Both the position numbers and the translations under genes were made by a program. Of a DNA stretch of 64,000 bases, positions 1 through 8,280 are shown one piece after another. How positions within the stretch are numbered: position 1 is the stretch's first letter; each line of letters begins with the position of its first letter. Below the pieces are notes generated by a model. It was not told the DNA's origin and searched no databases. It worked only from the letters and a program-made list of their open reading frames with translations. This DNA comes from AC-32 sp963717725 (GTDB taxonomy: Bacteria > Actinomycetota > Thermoleophilia > Gaiellales > Gaiellaceae), in the NCBI GenBank assembly GCA_963717725.1, contig CAVQWS010000004.1, positions 186,001 to 250,000 of the forward strand, read 5' to 3'.

Positions 1-115
1 CGGGCCTGACGGGTCGCAGCGTGGCGGTTCGCGCCGGCTGCGCGTGCACCGAGACGTCGCCTGCGAGACAGGCTGCGAGGAGAACGCCGACAGCAAGGGC
101 GATGCGCCGGGCCAC
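1..115 (-). CDS. exported (possible lipoprotein) N-terminus, cut by window edge
   Basis: Only the first 38 codons lie in the window. From a GTG start the peptide begins with two Arg followed by a hydrophobic run and then LLAACLAG, which looks like a signal peptide and could be read as a lipobox ending at Cys. A purine-rich GGGAAGG sits directly before the GTG, a tight spacing for a ribosome binding site. No domain is visible. The call rests on the signal sequence alone, so the gene is tentative. Confidence 0.4.
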   Translation of the reverse strand, partial: MARRIALAVGVLLAACLAGDVSVHAQPARTATLRPVRP

Positions 116-171
116 CCTTCCCGGATCGGCCGCAGTCGCCCATCAGGGGTGCCCCTTTCGAGGGATGCGCG

Positions 172-1869
172 CTAGAGATTCTTGGCGCGGCCGAGCGAAA
201 GCCACCAACGGCCGGCGCCCAGCTGCAGCAGCGAGACGAGCACGAGCGGGATCGCGAGCAGGGCGGGAAGGACGACGTCGAAGATCCCGATCGCGACCGG
301 CTTCACGAACTTGTTCTCGGAGTTCGCGTAGATCGCAACCACGCCGAGGACCGCGAGCCCGACGATGAAGAGGGCCGTCCCGTGTGGGGTCAGCAGCAGC
401 CAGAGGCCGTAGACGGCGGCGCCGAGCGCGGCGAGCAGCAGCAGGAGTGTCACCGGCAGCAGCGGCGGCAGCATCCGCGCGGGCTTGAAGAAGCGCTCCT
501 TCGAGCTGTGCAGCAGCTTGAGGTACTTCTTGCTCGGCTGGGCGAGCTGCTCGGCGACGACTTCGAAGGGCCACTCGACATCCGGGCCGGAAGTGCCGAG
601 CGCGGCGAGCCCGGAGCGGGTCGGGACGATGCGGCCGGTCAGCTGGTAGGCGTCGGCCATCAGCGACCACGCCTCGACCTCGCAGAAGGAGTCGAGGTCG
701 GTGCGCACCTGGGCGAGCGCGCGCTGCACGTCCTCGAGCACGCCGAAGTCGGTCGACTCGATCGTCGCCTCCTTCTCGGAGACCTGGCCGCCGGGCGTTC
801 GCTGACGCGCAGGCAGGCCGGTCTGCAGGTGCATGAAGCCGGTCGACTCGCCCTCGCGCAGGAGCTGAAGCAGCCGCTGCTCGCGCTCGGCGTCGCCGTA
901 GATCGAGATCACGCGGCCGAGCACGGCGGGCAGGCGGGTCGAGGGGCGCGGGATGTCGGGCATCTGTCCCGAGCCGTCGCTGATGATCCGGTGCGTGCAG
1001 CCGCGGTCGACGAGGCCCTCGACGCCCTGGTTGTCGTGGACGCCGCCGTCGACGAGCTCGATCGTCAGGTCGTCGAAGATCTTCGGCACGACCACCGGCG
1101 GGAAGCCGCCGGGGAAGCACGCCGAGGAGGCGACCGCCCCGCCGAGCGGGAAGTTCTGGCAGGCCTCGGGGAGCGCCTCCCAGCGCGTGCGCTCGAGGAT
1201 CACGTTCTTGTCCACGTCCTCGCGGGCGGCCTGGTCGGCCGTCCCCTGCCGCGGCGGCTCGCCGACGTACATCGCCTCGAAGCGCCAGTTGTGGCCCGTG
1301 TTGAGCGTCGTCGCCTCGAGCAGCAGGATCGGGACCGGGGCGTTCCGCTGCGGGTTCTCTTCATCGGGGTCGAAGGGGCCGTCGTGCCCCTTGGGCTCGA
1401 TCAGCAGGTCGCGCATCGCGATCCGGCCGTTGCGCTTGGGCCTGTCGCCCCAGGCCTTCGCGTAGAAGCGCCGCTCGTAGAGCTCGGCGACACGATCGGT
1501 GCGCGAGTACGTCGGCTTGGCCATCTTGAAGTTCTCGAGCAGGTTCGCCCAGCCCGAGCCGCGCACGTTGCTGGCGGCGGCCTCGCGGTACTCCTGCTCG
1601 ACCGCACGGACGAGCTCGACGTAGTCGGCGTCCGTGATCTCGGCGTCGGCCTTCGACTCGAGCAGGTTCTTGGCGTGCAGGTAGTAGAGCGCGCCGATGA
1701 TCGAGCCGCCCGAGACGGTCGAGATCACCTGCACCGGGCGCAGCAGGCCTAGCTCCGCGAGCTTCGCCAGGACGCCGATATGGAAGAAGGCAGCGCGGTG
1801 GCCGCCCCCGGAAAGGGCAAGGCCGAGCTTCGGGTGCTCCCGTTCCTCGGACACTGGCGGCGCGTGCAC
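172..1869 (-). CDS. patatin-like phospholipase with C-terminal membrane segments
   Basis: Patatin-family serine acyl hydrolase, expected to cleave acyl esters of lipids with a Ser-Asp dyad. The glycine-rich oxyanion segment LSGGGHRAAF is near residue 20, the nucleophile segment STVSGGSIIG near residue 50, and the DGG motif with the catalytic Asp (VDGGVHDNQG) near residue 275. The last ~100 residues hold three or four hydrophobic segments, so the protein is probably membrane-attached. I prefer the GTG at 1869, preceded by GGTGAG; an ATG 75 bases upstream would add a low-complexity, unconserved-looking leader. It stands alone, back-to-back with the structured intergenic region before the glycosyltransferase. 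Substrate unknown. Confidence 0.82.
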   Translation of the reverse strand: MHAPPVSEEREHPKLGLALSGGGHRAAFFHIGVLAKLAELGLLRPVQVISTVSGGSIIGALYYLHAKNLLESKADAEITDADYVELVRAVEQEYREAAASNVRGSGWANLLENFKMAKPTYSRTDRVAELYERRFYAKAWGDRPKRNGRIAMRDLLIEPKGHDGPFDPDEENPQRNAPVPILLLEATTLNTGHNWRFEAMYVGEPPRQGTADQAAREDVDKNVILERTRWEALPEACQNFPLGGAVASSACFPGGFPPVVVPKIFDDLTIELVDGGVHDNQGVEGLVDRGCTHRIISDGSGQMPDIPRPSTRLPAVLGRVISIYGDAEREQRLLQLLREGESTGFMHLQTGLPARQRTPGGQVSEKEATIESTDFGVLEDVQRALAQVRTDLDSFCEVEAWSLMADAYQLTGRIVPTRSGLAALGTSGPDVEWPFEVVAEQLAQPSKKYLKLLHSSKERFFKPARMLPPLLPVTLLLLLAALGAAVYGLWLLLTPHGTALFIVGLAVLGVVAIYANSENKFVKPVAIGIFDVVLPALLAIPLVLVSLLQLGAGRWWLSLGRAKNL

Positions 1870-1975
1870 GATCTCACCGCCGCGGCGGCGAGTCAACGGC
1901 TCCGAGTTTGACCCACCTGGGTCATGACAAGACCGGCGCGCCATGAAAAGGTCGTCGCAGCTCGGACGGAAAATG

Positions 1976-1990
1976 GGTATCGCCCATACC
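1976..1990. repeat. small hairpin in the 1945-2138 intergenic region
   Basis: GGTAT and ATACC arms flank a five-base loop. The hairpin lies between the lipase gene and the glycosyltransferase, about 60 bases before a strong terminator-like stem on the same strand. It may be part of a structured leader or small RNA. I could not match it to a known riboswitch class. Confidence 0.4.
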
Positions 1991-2048
1991 TTCCCCCCTC
2001 GGGACCGCCAGCCCTAGGCGAGTACCGACCTCCATCCCGGACGAGCAC

Positions 2049-2096
2049 AACCCCTATCGGCCTCCCGCGGCGGGGTGGCCGGTAGGGGTTTTCTTT
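2049..2096 (+). terminator. intrinsic terminator or attenuator upstream of glycosyltransferase
   Basis: A 14-bp stem (AACCCCTATCGGCC with GGCCGGTAGGGGTT, one G-T wobble) with a 14-base loop is followed by TTCTTT. This is a good rho-independent terminator on the plus strand. The upstream gene is on the other strand, so it must end either a small RNA or an attenuated leader of the glycosyltransferase that starts 42 bases later. Confidence 0.7.
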
Positions 2097-2138
2097 GCCG
2101 TCACGCGGAGGTTCCAGCGTCGTCAGAATCGCGGCACG

Positions 2139-3255
2139 ATGAAGGTCGGCATCGTCGTCCCGTACTCCTGGTCCTATTGGGGCGCCGTTCCCGAGCACGC
2201 CGAGCTGCAGGCGGCCTCGCTCAAACGACAGGGGGTCGAGACGCGCACCGTGATGGGCAACGACCCGCCGGGCAGCTTCACGCGCGTGCTGCATCCGCGG
2301 CACGGGCGACACGGGGAGCCGCCGGCGGACGTGATCCCGGTCGGGCGCTCGGTGATCGTGCCGGCGAACGGCGCGCTGCCGAACATCGTGCTCAGCCCGC
2401 GCGCGATCCCGCGCATGAAGCAGGTGCTCGAGCGCGAGCGGTTCGACGTCCTGCACCTACACGAGCCGATGACGCCGGTCATCTGCACTGCGGCGCTGGC
2501 CTGGGCGCGCTGCCCGGTCGTCGCCACCTTCCACGCCTCCGGCGGCCTTGGCTGGCTGCGCGCCGGCCAGCCGGCCTGGGGCTTCCTGATGGACCGGATC
2601 GACCGGCGTATCGCCGTCTCCGACGCCGCTCGCGAATCGGCCGCGAACTGGTTCCCGGGCGACTTCGAGGTGATCCCGAACGGCGTCCTGATCCCGGAGC
2701 ACGCCGAGCCCGGCGGCCGCGAGCACCGGATTGTGTTCATCGGCCGGCACGACCCGCGCAAGGGGATGCCGGTGCTGCTGCGCGCGTGGCCGGAGATCCA
2801 CCGCCGCACCGGCGCGCGGCTGCGGATCGTCGGCGCCGACCCGCTGATGGTGCGGCTCGCGCTGACGCCGCGCCGGGGTCGACTCGGAGGGGATCGACTC
2901 GCTCGGCTTCCTCAGCCAGGACGACCTGACGGAGGAGCTCCTGAGCGCGAAGGCCCTTGTCGCGCCGTCGCTCGGCGGCGAGAGCTTCGGCATGGTGCTG
3001 ACGCGGGCCTTCGCGTGCGCGACGCCCGTCGTGTCCTCCGACATCAGCGGCTACCGTGACGTCATGACGGACGAGACGGGCGTGCTCGTCCCGCCGGGGG
3101 AGCCGGACGCGCTTGCAGAGGCGGTCGTCGGGCTGCTCGAGGACGAGCCGCGGCGAGAGCGCTTCGGCGCCGCTGCGCGGCAGCTTGCGCAGGAGCGCTA
3201 CTCCTGGGACGACATCGGACGGCGGCTGGCCGAGATCTACCGGGAGCTCGCCTGA
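2139..3255 (+). CDS. PimA-like GT4 mannosyltransferase (frameshifted)
   Basis: GT4 (GT-B fold) glycosyltransferase closest in pattern to phosphatidylinositol mannosyltransferase PimA. The first frame starts MKVGIVVPYSW, has LHLHEPMTPV and ATFHASGG near residues 105-130, and the nucleotide-sugar region IGRHDPRKGMPVLLRAWP near residue 205. The second frame carries the C-terminal donor-binding segment APSLGGESFGMVLTRAFA. The two halves meet at the GGGG run at 2875-2878, where one extra base breaks the frame. Removing it gives one ~371-aa protein of normal length. It is followed by the coupled YbhN-like gene, suggesting a lipid or envelope role. The break is probably a sequence error. Confidence 0.75.
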
Positions 3256-4331
3256 ACCTGCGCATCCCAGGATCGCCGCTGCTGAGGGTCGCGGTCACGC
3301 TCGCGGTCGCGGCGGGTGTGGTCGCGCTGCTCTGGTGGCACGGGCCGAACTGGCACACGGTCTGGCATGCCTTCGACGCGGTCAAGTGGTACTGGGTCGC
3401 TGGCGCGATCGGCCTGAATCTGCTCTCCGTGATCATGCGCACCGTCGCCTGGCGGACGGTGATCAACCAGGCGATCGAGCCGCCGCACCCGCGCTTCATG
3501 CTCGTCTTCTCAGCGTTCTCGGTCGGCCTGTTCGCGAACGCGGTGCTGCCCGGGCGGATCGGGGAGCTGGCGCGCGTGGCGGTGATGACGCGGAAGCTGC
3601 GGCTGCAGGGGCGCGGCAGCGGCACCTGGGCCGCGCTCGTGGGGACGGTCTTCGCGCATCGCTTGTTCGATCTCGTGCCGACCACGCTGCTGATCGTCTA
3701 TGTGGTTGCAACGGCCAAGATCCCGCACTGGGCGATCGGGAGCCTCGTCGTCGTGGTCGCGGTCGGCTTCGGGCTGTTCGCGTTCGCGTTCGCGAGCGCG
3801 CGCCATCAAAACCGTTCCGTGCTCGACGGCCTCGGCCCGGTCCGGCGCCTGCTCGAGATGGGGCGGCACGGCCTTGCCGTTCTGCACGCGCCCGGGCCGG
3901 CTGCTGTGGCGGCGCTCTTCCAGACGCTCGGCTGGGTCTGCCAGCTCCTCGCGGTCTACGTCGCGATGCGGGCCTTCGACATCCACGCTCCGCTGCCGGC
4001 TGCCGCGCTGGTGCTGCTGCTGATGAACGTGGCGACGCTCTTCCCACTCTGGCCCGGGAACATCGGTCTGCTGCAGGCGGCGATCGCCCTACCGTTGCGC
4101 CAGTACGGCGTTCCGGCCGGACAGGCGATCGCGTTCGGCTTCGGCCTGCAGGCGATCGAGGCCTCGGTCGGCGTCGGCGTCGGGTTGATGTTCCTCGCAC
4201 GCGAAGGTCTGTCGTTCGCGATGCTGCGGCGAATGCCCGACGCTTCGGAGGCCGAGGTGCCCGACGACGAGAACGCGGCGACTGCGGTGCGCGAGGAAGA
4301 GTCCCGTGAACGCGCTCGCGTCGCCGGCTAG
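3252..4331 (+). CDS. YbhN/LPG-synthase-TM-like integral membrane protein
   Basis: Polytopic membrane protein of the lysylphosphatidylglycerol synthetase transmembrane-region family (UPF0104). These proteins are linked to lipid flipping or lipid modification. The diagnostic stretch FANAVLPGRIGELARV and the later NVATLFPLWPGNIGLLQ are both present. The first standard start is GTG at 3318, but the in-frame sequence before it encodes the missing first membrane helix (LLRVAVTLAVAAGVVALLWW). The frame can start at CTG 3252, inside a CTGA overlap with the glycosyltransferase stop. I therefore extend it. The C-terminus is charged and cytoplasmic. Exact substrate unknown. Confidence 0.8.
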   Translation: MNLRIPGSPLLRVAVTLAVAAGVVALLWWHGPNWHTVWHAFDAVKWYWVAGAIGLNLLSVIMRTVAWRTVINQAIEPPHPRFMLVFSAFSVGLFANAVLPGRIGELARVAVMTRKLRLQGRGSGTWAALVGTVFAHRLFDLVPTTLLIVYVVATAKIPHWAIGSLVVVVAVGFGLFAFAFASARHQNRSVLDGLGPVRRLLEMGRHGLAVLHAPGPAAVAALFQTLGWVCQLLAVYVAMRAFDIHAPLPAAALVLLLMNVATLFPLWPGNIGLLQAAIALPLRQYGVPAGQAIAFGFGLQAIEASVGVGVGLMFLAREGLSFAMLRRMPDASEAEVPDDENAATAVREEESRERARVAG

Positions 4332-5205
4332 CCTCAAGGGCGTCCTCTCGGCCGGCGAGGCCGCAGCGGCGCTGGCCCGCGGCCTGCGGCGTACGGGCGC
4401 CGAGGTGGAAGAGCTTCCGCTAGCGGACGGGGGTGAGGGGACGGCAGTCGTGCTCGGTGCGCAGGTCCTGCGCTTGGAGCGTGTCCACGACGCGTTCGGC
4501 CGTGAGCGCGAGGCGCCGGTCCGCGTGCTTGCGGACGGAACGGTGGTCGTGGAGAGCGCAGACGCGATCCCGCTCGAGCCGTCGCGGCTCGACGTGCGCG
4601 CCGCCTCGAGCCGCGGGTTCGGTGAGCTGATCGCCAGCGCCGGCCCGTGCGAGCGGCTGCTCGTCTGCCTCGGCGGCACCGCGACGATGGACGCTGGAGC
4701 CGGCCTGCTCGACGTGCTGGACGGGCTGCCTGCACCGACGACGGTGCTCTGCGACACGCGGGCCACGCTCGTGGAGGCGCCGCGCCAGTTCGGGCCGCAG
4801 AAAGGCGCGACCGCAGCGGAGGTGGCCGAGCTCGAGTCGCGGTTCACGCGCTTCCCGCTTGCGAAGCTCCCGGGCGGCGGCGCCGCGGGAGGGCTCGGCG
4901 CTGCATTGGCCGCCCTCGGCGCGGAGCTCGTTCCGGGCGCTGCCTACGTGCTCGACGCGATCGGCTTCCGCGAACACGCCGCGCGGGCGGAGCTCGTCGT
5001 CACCGGAGAGGGCACGGTCGACCGCACGAGCTTCGAGGGCAAGGCGCCGGGCGAGGCCGTGCGCGTTTGCGCCGAGCTCGGCGTGCGCTGCCTGCTCTTC
5101 GGCGGCCTGGTCGAGGACGGCGTCGAGGCGCTCGCCCTCAGCGGCGATCCCGCTCGTGCTCGTGAGGATCTGGTCGAGTTAGGCGTCAGCTTCGGCGGCG
5201 CGTAG
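4306..5205 (+). CDS. glycerate kinase family protein
   Basis: Glycerate 2-kinase (GlxK/GckA family) phosphorylates D-glycerate with ATP. The family signature PLADGGEGT is at residues 38-46, a second glycine-rich segment LVCLGGTATMDAGAG near residue 116, and KLPGGGAAGGLGAAL near residue 187 matches the family active-site loop. At 299 aa it is shorter than the usual ~370-380 aa, mainly because the usual N-terminal first strand is abbreviated. The GTG start overlaps the preceding membrane-protein gene by 26 bases, so translation is coupled. Its tail overlaps the convergent cNMP gene. Confidence 0.85.
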   Translation: MNALASPASLKGVLSAGEAAAALARGLRRTGAEVEELPLADGGEGTAVVLGAQVLRLERVHDAFGREREAPVRVLADGTVVVESADAIPLEPSRLDVRAASSRGFGELIASAGPCERLLVCLGGTATMDAGAGLLDVLDGLPAPTTVLCDTRATLVEAPRQFGPQKGATAAEVAELESRFTRFPLAKLPGGGAAGGLGAALAALGAELVPGAAYVLDAIGFREHAARAELVVTGEGTVDRTSFEGKAPGEAVRVCAELGVRCLLFGGLVEDGVEALALSGDPARAREDLVELGVSFGGA

Positions 5206-5592
5206 CCGCTTCGCCATCGCCTGGAGCAACGGCCACGCGATGCGCGCGTCGCTCTCCACGAGCGGGCGGAAGTCCCAGAACGTGAGGGTGTAGCACTTGA
5301 GGTCGGACTCGGCCTCGATCGACGCGGTGCGGTCGCCCTGGTCGATCATCGCGACGTCGCCGAAGTAGTCCCCCGGGCCCAGGCGGCCCCGATCATCGCC
5401 GTGCACCTTGACGATGGCCTCGCCGCTCTCGATCACGAAAAAGCGGCTGACGTGCTCGCCCTCGGACACGACCGGTTCCCCGGGCTCGAAGACGTGCTCC
5501 TTGAACGAGCCGCTGAGGCGCTGGAGCTCGCGCGGCTCCAGCTCCGCGAAGAGCGGGACGCGCTGCAGCAACTCGACTGAAGGCCCGGCCAC
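5179..5592 (-). CDS. stand-alone cyclic-nucleotide-binding domain protein (cNMP A)
   Basis: A 137-aa protein that is almost only a Crp/PKA-type cyclic nucleotide-binding domain. It reads ELLQRVPLFAELEPRELQRL, then a beta roll with GEPVVSEGE, GPGDYFGDVAMID and RTASIEAES, which is the phosphate-binding cassette region. No helix-turn-helix follows, so it is a sensor or adaptor and not a transcription factor. It lies 10 bases after the MFS-cNMP fusion gene and is probably co-transcribed. It is a clear paralogue of the protein at 9941-10348. The ligand could be cAMP, cGMP or none. Confidence 0.85.
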   Translation of the reverse strand: MAGPSVELLQRVPLFAELEPRELQRLSGSFKEHVFEPGEPVVSEGEHVSRFFVIESGEAIVKVHGDDRGRLGPGDYFGDVAMIDQGDRTASIEAESDLKCYTLTFWDFRPLVESDARIAWPLLQAMAKRLRAAEADA

Positions 5593-5602
5593 ACCCGAAT
5601 TC

Positions 5603-7249
5603 TTACACGGTCGAGACGCCGAGCCGCGTGCTGACTACAACGTCCGCCGCCTGGGCGCTTCCTGCATGGCCGGTCACGGCGGGCAGGAAGTCGTCGCGGT
5701 CGAGCGCGAACAGGTCGCTGTCGGCCGCGGCCCGGACAGTCGCGGTGCGGGGCACGTCACGCAGCAGCGCGATCTCGCCGAAGTACGTGCCTTCACCCTC
5801 GCGGCGCGGCGGCTCATCGTCGACGAGGATCTCGACCTCGCCCTTGTCCACCACGTAGAAGCGGTCGCCGTGGTCGCCGAACCGGATGAGCTCGTCGCCG
5901 GCGTTCGCGTGGACGGGCGTCAGCCGGGCGGCGAGCTGCTCGAGCACCGGCGGCGAGAGCGGCGAGAAGATCGGGATCGCCTCCAGCAGCGCCAGCCGGC
6001 GCGGGTCGCCGGGCTCGACGTCGAGTCGCACCAGGCTCGCGCGGGTGAGCACGGCCAGGATCGGCAGCAGCGAGCCGACGATCACGAGCGTCCAGCGGAC
6101 GCCGAGCCAGTGGATCAGCGGCGGCGCGAGGACAGCGCCGAGCGCGACGGTCAAGTAGAAGAGGCTGTGCAGGACGCCGAAGACGCGCGCGAGCACGTCG
6201 CTGGGTGTGCCGCGCTGCAGGATGGTGAACCCGCTGACGTCGCAGATGATGTTCGCGAAGCCGATCAGCCCGAAGGACACGAGCGCCGCCGCGGTGTTAG
6301 GGATCCCGCCGAGCAGCAACAGCGGGCCACCGGTCCCGGCGACCGCGATCCCGAACGTCGTCGCCAGCCGCTTGTGCCCGACGAGCCCGAGCGAGACGAG
6401 TCCGCCGATGATCCCGCCGACGCCGACGGCCGCATTCAGGTAGCCGACGCCGCCCGCGCCGAGGTCGAGCAGCTGCAGGGCCGAGACCGCGATCAGCACG
6501 CCGAAGGCTCCGTTCACGAGCGTCTGCGCCGAGAAGAGCCCGACCACGAGGCGCAGTCTCGGATCGTGCGCGATCGCGCGGAAGCCGGCCGTCGCCTCTT
6601 CCGCCAGGTGCGGGCGCTCGCGGCTCAACGGCGGCTCGGTGGTGCGCAGCAGCGGCGCCAGCAGCAGCGCCGAGAAGAGGAACAGCGCCGCCGTGAACAT
6701 GAAGACGACCCAGACGCTCGAGAACGCGAGCAGGAGGCCGCCGAGGGCCGGCCCGACGCAGAAGCCGAGGCTCTCGATCGTGCTCGAGCTGACATTCGCG
6801 GCGGTCAGCTCCTCTGGTGTCTTCGCCAGCGAGGGCAGAAGCGCGGCCTGGGCGGGCTGGAAGGCCGTGTTGATCACGGCAACCGTGCCCGCCAGGACGT
6901 AGACGATGCCGATCGGGGCGTCCGTCAGCACGCAGACGGACATCGTCGCGAGCCCGACGGCACGCAGCAGGTCGGAGGCGAGCATCACGGGCACTCGCGG
7001 GTAGCGGTCGCCGAGAATCGCGGTGAAGGGCGAGACGATCGCGGCCGGCAGCCAGCGGATCAGCGCGATCAGGCCGACGGCGGAGGCGCCGCCGTGGCTG
7101 TACGCGAAGACGACGAGCGCGACCGCGTAGGCCCAGGTGCCGATGATCGAGCCGGCCCAGGCCAGCTGCAGCTGGCGCAGCGCGCGGTTGTGAAACACTG
7201 CCTGCAGGGCGCGCCACGACTCGCGTAGGTGGTCTTTCAGCCGCTCCAC
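5603..7249 (-). CDS. MFS transporter fused to C-terminal cNMP-binding domain
   Basis: The first ~400 residues form a 12-helix major facilitator (MFS_3/enterobactin-exporter-like: SPFTAILGDRYPRVPVMLASD loop, FQPAQAALLPSLAKTPEEL). Residues ~415-530 are a cyclic-nucleotide-binding domain (LEAIPIFSPLSPPVLEQLA, IRFGDHGDRFYVVDKGEVE, YFGEIALLRDVPRTATVRA). Activity is presumably gated by ligand on the cytoplasmic side; this is inference. Start is GTG, with CATTCT six bases upstream as a weak -10. It heads a two-gene operon with the stand-alone cNMP protein and is divergent from the DVEGH-repeat peptide gene. Cargo unknown. Confidence 0.88.
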   Translation of the reverse strand: MERLKDHLRESWRALQAVFHNRALRQLQLAWAGSIIGTWAYAVALVVFAYSHGGASAVGLIALIRWLPAAIVSPFTAILGDRYPRVPVMLASDLLRAVGLATMSVCVLTDAPIGIVYVLAGTVAVINTAFQPAQAALLPSLAKTPEELTAANVSSSTIESLGFCVGPALGGLLLAFSSVWVVFMFTAALFLFSALLLAPLLRTTEPPLSRERPHLAEEATAGFRAIAHDPRLRLVVGLFSAQTLVNGAFGVLIAVSALQLLDLGAGGVGYLNAAVGVGGIIGGLVSLGLVGHKRLATTFGIAVAGTGGPLLLLGGIPNTAAALVSFGLIGFANIICDVSGFTILQRGTPSDVLARVFGVLHSLFYLTVALGAVLAPPLIHWLGVRWTLVIVGSLLPILAVLTRASLVRLDVEPGDPRRLALLEAIPIFSPLSPPVLEQLAARLTPVHANAGDELIRFGDHGDRFYVVDKGEVEILVDDEPPRREGEGTYFGEIALLRDVPRTATVRAAADSDLFALDRDDFLPAVTGHAGSAQAADVVVSTRLGVSTV

Positions 7250-7359
7250 CGGCGGAGAATGGCAGGGCCGATTGCATTTTTGAAGCTCCCATGGAAGATT
7301 TCGGGGGCGAACTCCGTCAGGTGATCAGGTTCCGGAAGTTCGAAGAAGGAGGAAGTTCG

Positions 7360-7587
7360 ATGGAGGATCAGGACCGCGAGACTCGGAACGACGAGGACGT
7401 CGAGGGCCATTCGCACAAGGCCTCGCATAAGGCCTCGCATAAGGCCCGCAACGACGAGGCCGCCGATGTCGAGGGCCATATGCACAAGTCCTCGCACAAG
7501 GCTTCGCACAAGGCCCGCAACGACGAGGGCGACGACGTCGAGGCGCACGTGAACCTCAACGTTCACAAGGCCTCCCACAAGGCCTAA
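7360..7587 (+). CDS. 75-aa DVEGH / HKASHKA repeat peptide
   Basis: Three imperfect repeats make up the whole protein. Each has an acidic NDE..DVE(G/A)H block followed by a basic block of HKASHKA units, ending in Lys-Ala. There is no signal peptide or hydrophobic segment. I chose ATG 7360 because AAGAAGGAGG lies six bases upstream, one of the strongest ribosome binding sites in the window; an upstream ATG at 7291 has none. A strong hairpin terminator follows. It sits alone between two cNMP-containing operons. High charge and His content suggest metal, nucleic-acid or membrane binding, or a peptide precursor. No family function is known to me. Confidence 0.8.
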   Translation: MEDQDRETRNDEDVEGHSHKASHKASHKARNDEAADVEGHMHKSSHKASHKARNDEGDDVEAHVNLNVHKASHKA

Positions 7588-7613
7588 GTCCTCGGGCTTC
7601 GAGCTCAGCCCAA

Positions 7614-7646
7614 GCTAAAGAGGGAGCCGAAAGGCTCCCTCTTAGC
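7614..7646. terminator. bidirectional hairpin terminator
   Basis: GCTAAAGAGGGAGCC pairs with GGCTCCCTCTTAGC around a GAAA tetraloop, with one bulged A. It lies between the convergent repeat-peptide and GAF-protein genes and covers the GAF stop codon, so it can serve both transcripts. Confidence 0.85.
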
Positions 7647-8280
7647 GTTCCCTGAGCAGCTTCCCGAGAGCGTCGAGCAGCTGCAGCGCGGCTTCGCGCT
7701 TGTCGGGCTCGGCCTCGTCCAGGCGCGCAGCGAAGCGGGCGAGCGCAGCGGCATCGCCGCCCTCCTCCTCGAGCACCGTCCGCGCCGCGCGGGCCTTCTG
7801 CAGCAGGTCGAGCGCGATCGCGGCCTCGTTCGCGAACAGGCCGAGCAGCTCCATCTCCGCCAGCGAGAACGCCGCCTGCTGTGGCCGGTCGAGTACCTCG
7901 AGCACTCCGAGCGCCCGGTCCTCGTGCAGCAGCGGCACGGCCATCAGGCCCTTTGGGACGAACCCGGTCGACTCCGCCGCCTCGCGGGCGAAGCGCGGGT
8001 CCTTGTCGAGCTCGTCCACGACGAGCGGCTGGCGCGTGACGAGCACCCAGCCGGCGATGCCGGTACTGGACGGGAAGCGCTGGCCGATGAGCTCGTCCGC
8101 GCCTTCGCCGGCGACGGCCTCGAACACCAGCTCGTCGGAGTCCTCGTCGAACAGGAACACCGACGAGGCGCGTGCGCCGAAGATCGCTCGCGCCACCTCC
8201 ACGATCGACTGCAGCAGCTCCCGGTAGCTCTCCTCGGAGCCGAGGGCGCCCGCCGCGACTGCGGCTCGCAGGTCGCTCAT
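7642..8280 (-). CDS. GAF domain protein
   Basis: One GAF sensor domain spans about residues 20-165 (VARAIFGARASSVFLFDED, SSTGIAGWVLVTRQPLVV, GLMAVPLLHEDRALGVLEV). A short helical C-terminal tail follows. There is no output domain, so it probably senses a small molecule and acts on a partner. The start overlaps the subtilase stop by ATGA, which makes it the last gene of the cNMP-sigma-subtilase operon. Ligand unknown. Confidence 0.85.
   Translation of the reverse strand: MSDLRAAVAAGALGSEESYRELLQSIVEVARAIFGARASSVFLFDEDSDELVFEAVAGEGADELIGQRFPSSTGIAGWVLVTRQPLVVDELDKDPRFAREAAESTGFVPKGLMAVPLLHEDRALGVLEVLDRPQQAAFSLAEMELLGLFANEAAIALDLLQKARAARTVLEEEGGDAAALARFAARLDEAEPDKREAALQLLDALGKLLRER

Noticed and set aside
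5408..7228. 606-aa plus-strand open frame
   Set aside because: Antisense shadow of the MFS-cNMP gene, which has clear family motifs on the other strand.
7385..7585. Direct repeats that could be taken for a small CRISPR or tandem array
   Set aside because: The repeats are in frame, encode the DVEGH/HKA modules, vary at third positions and lack unique spacers.
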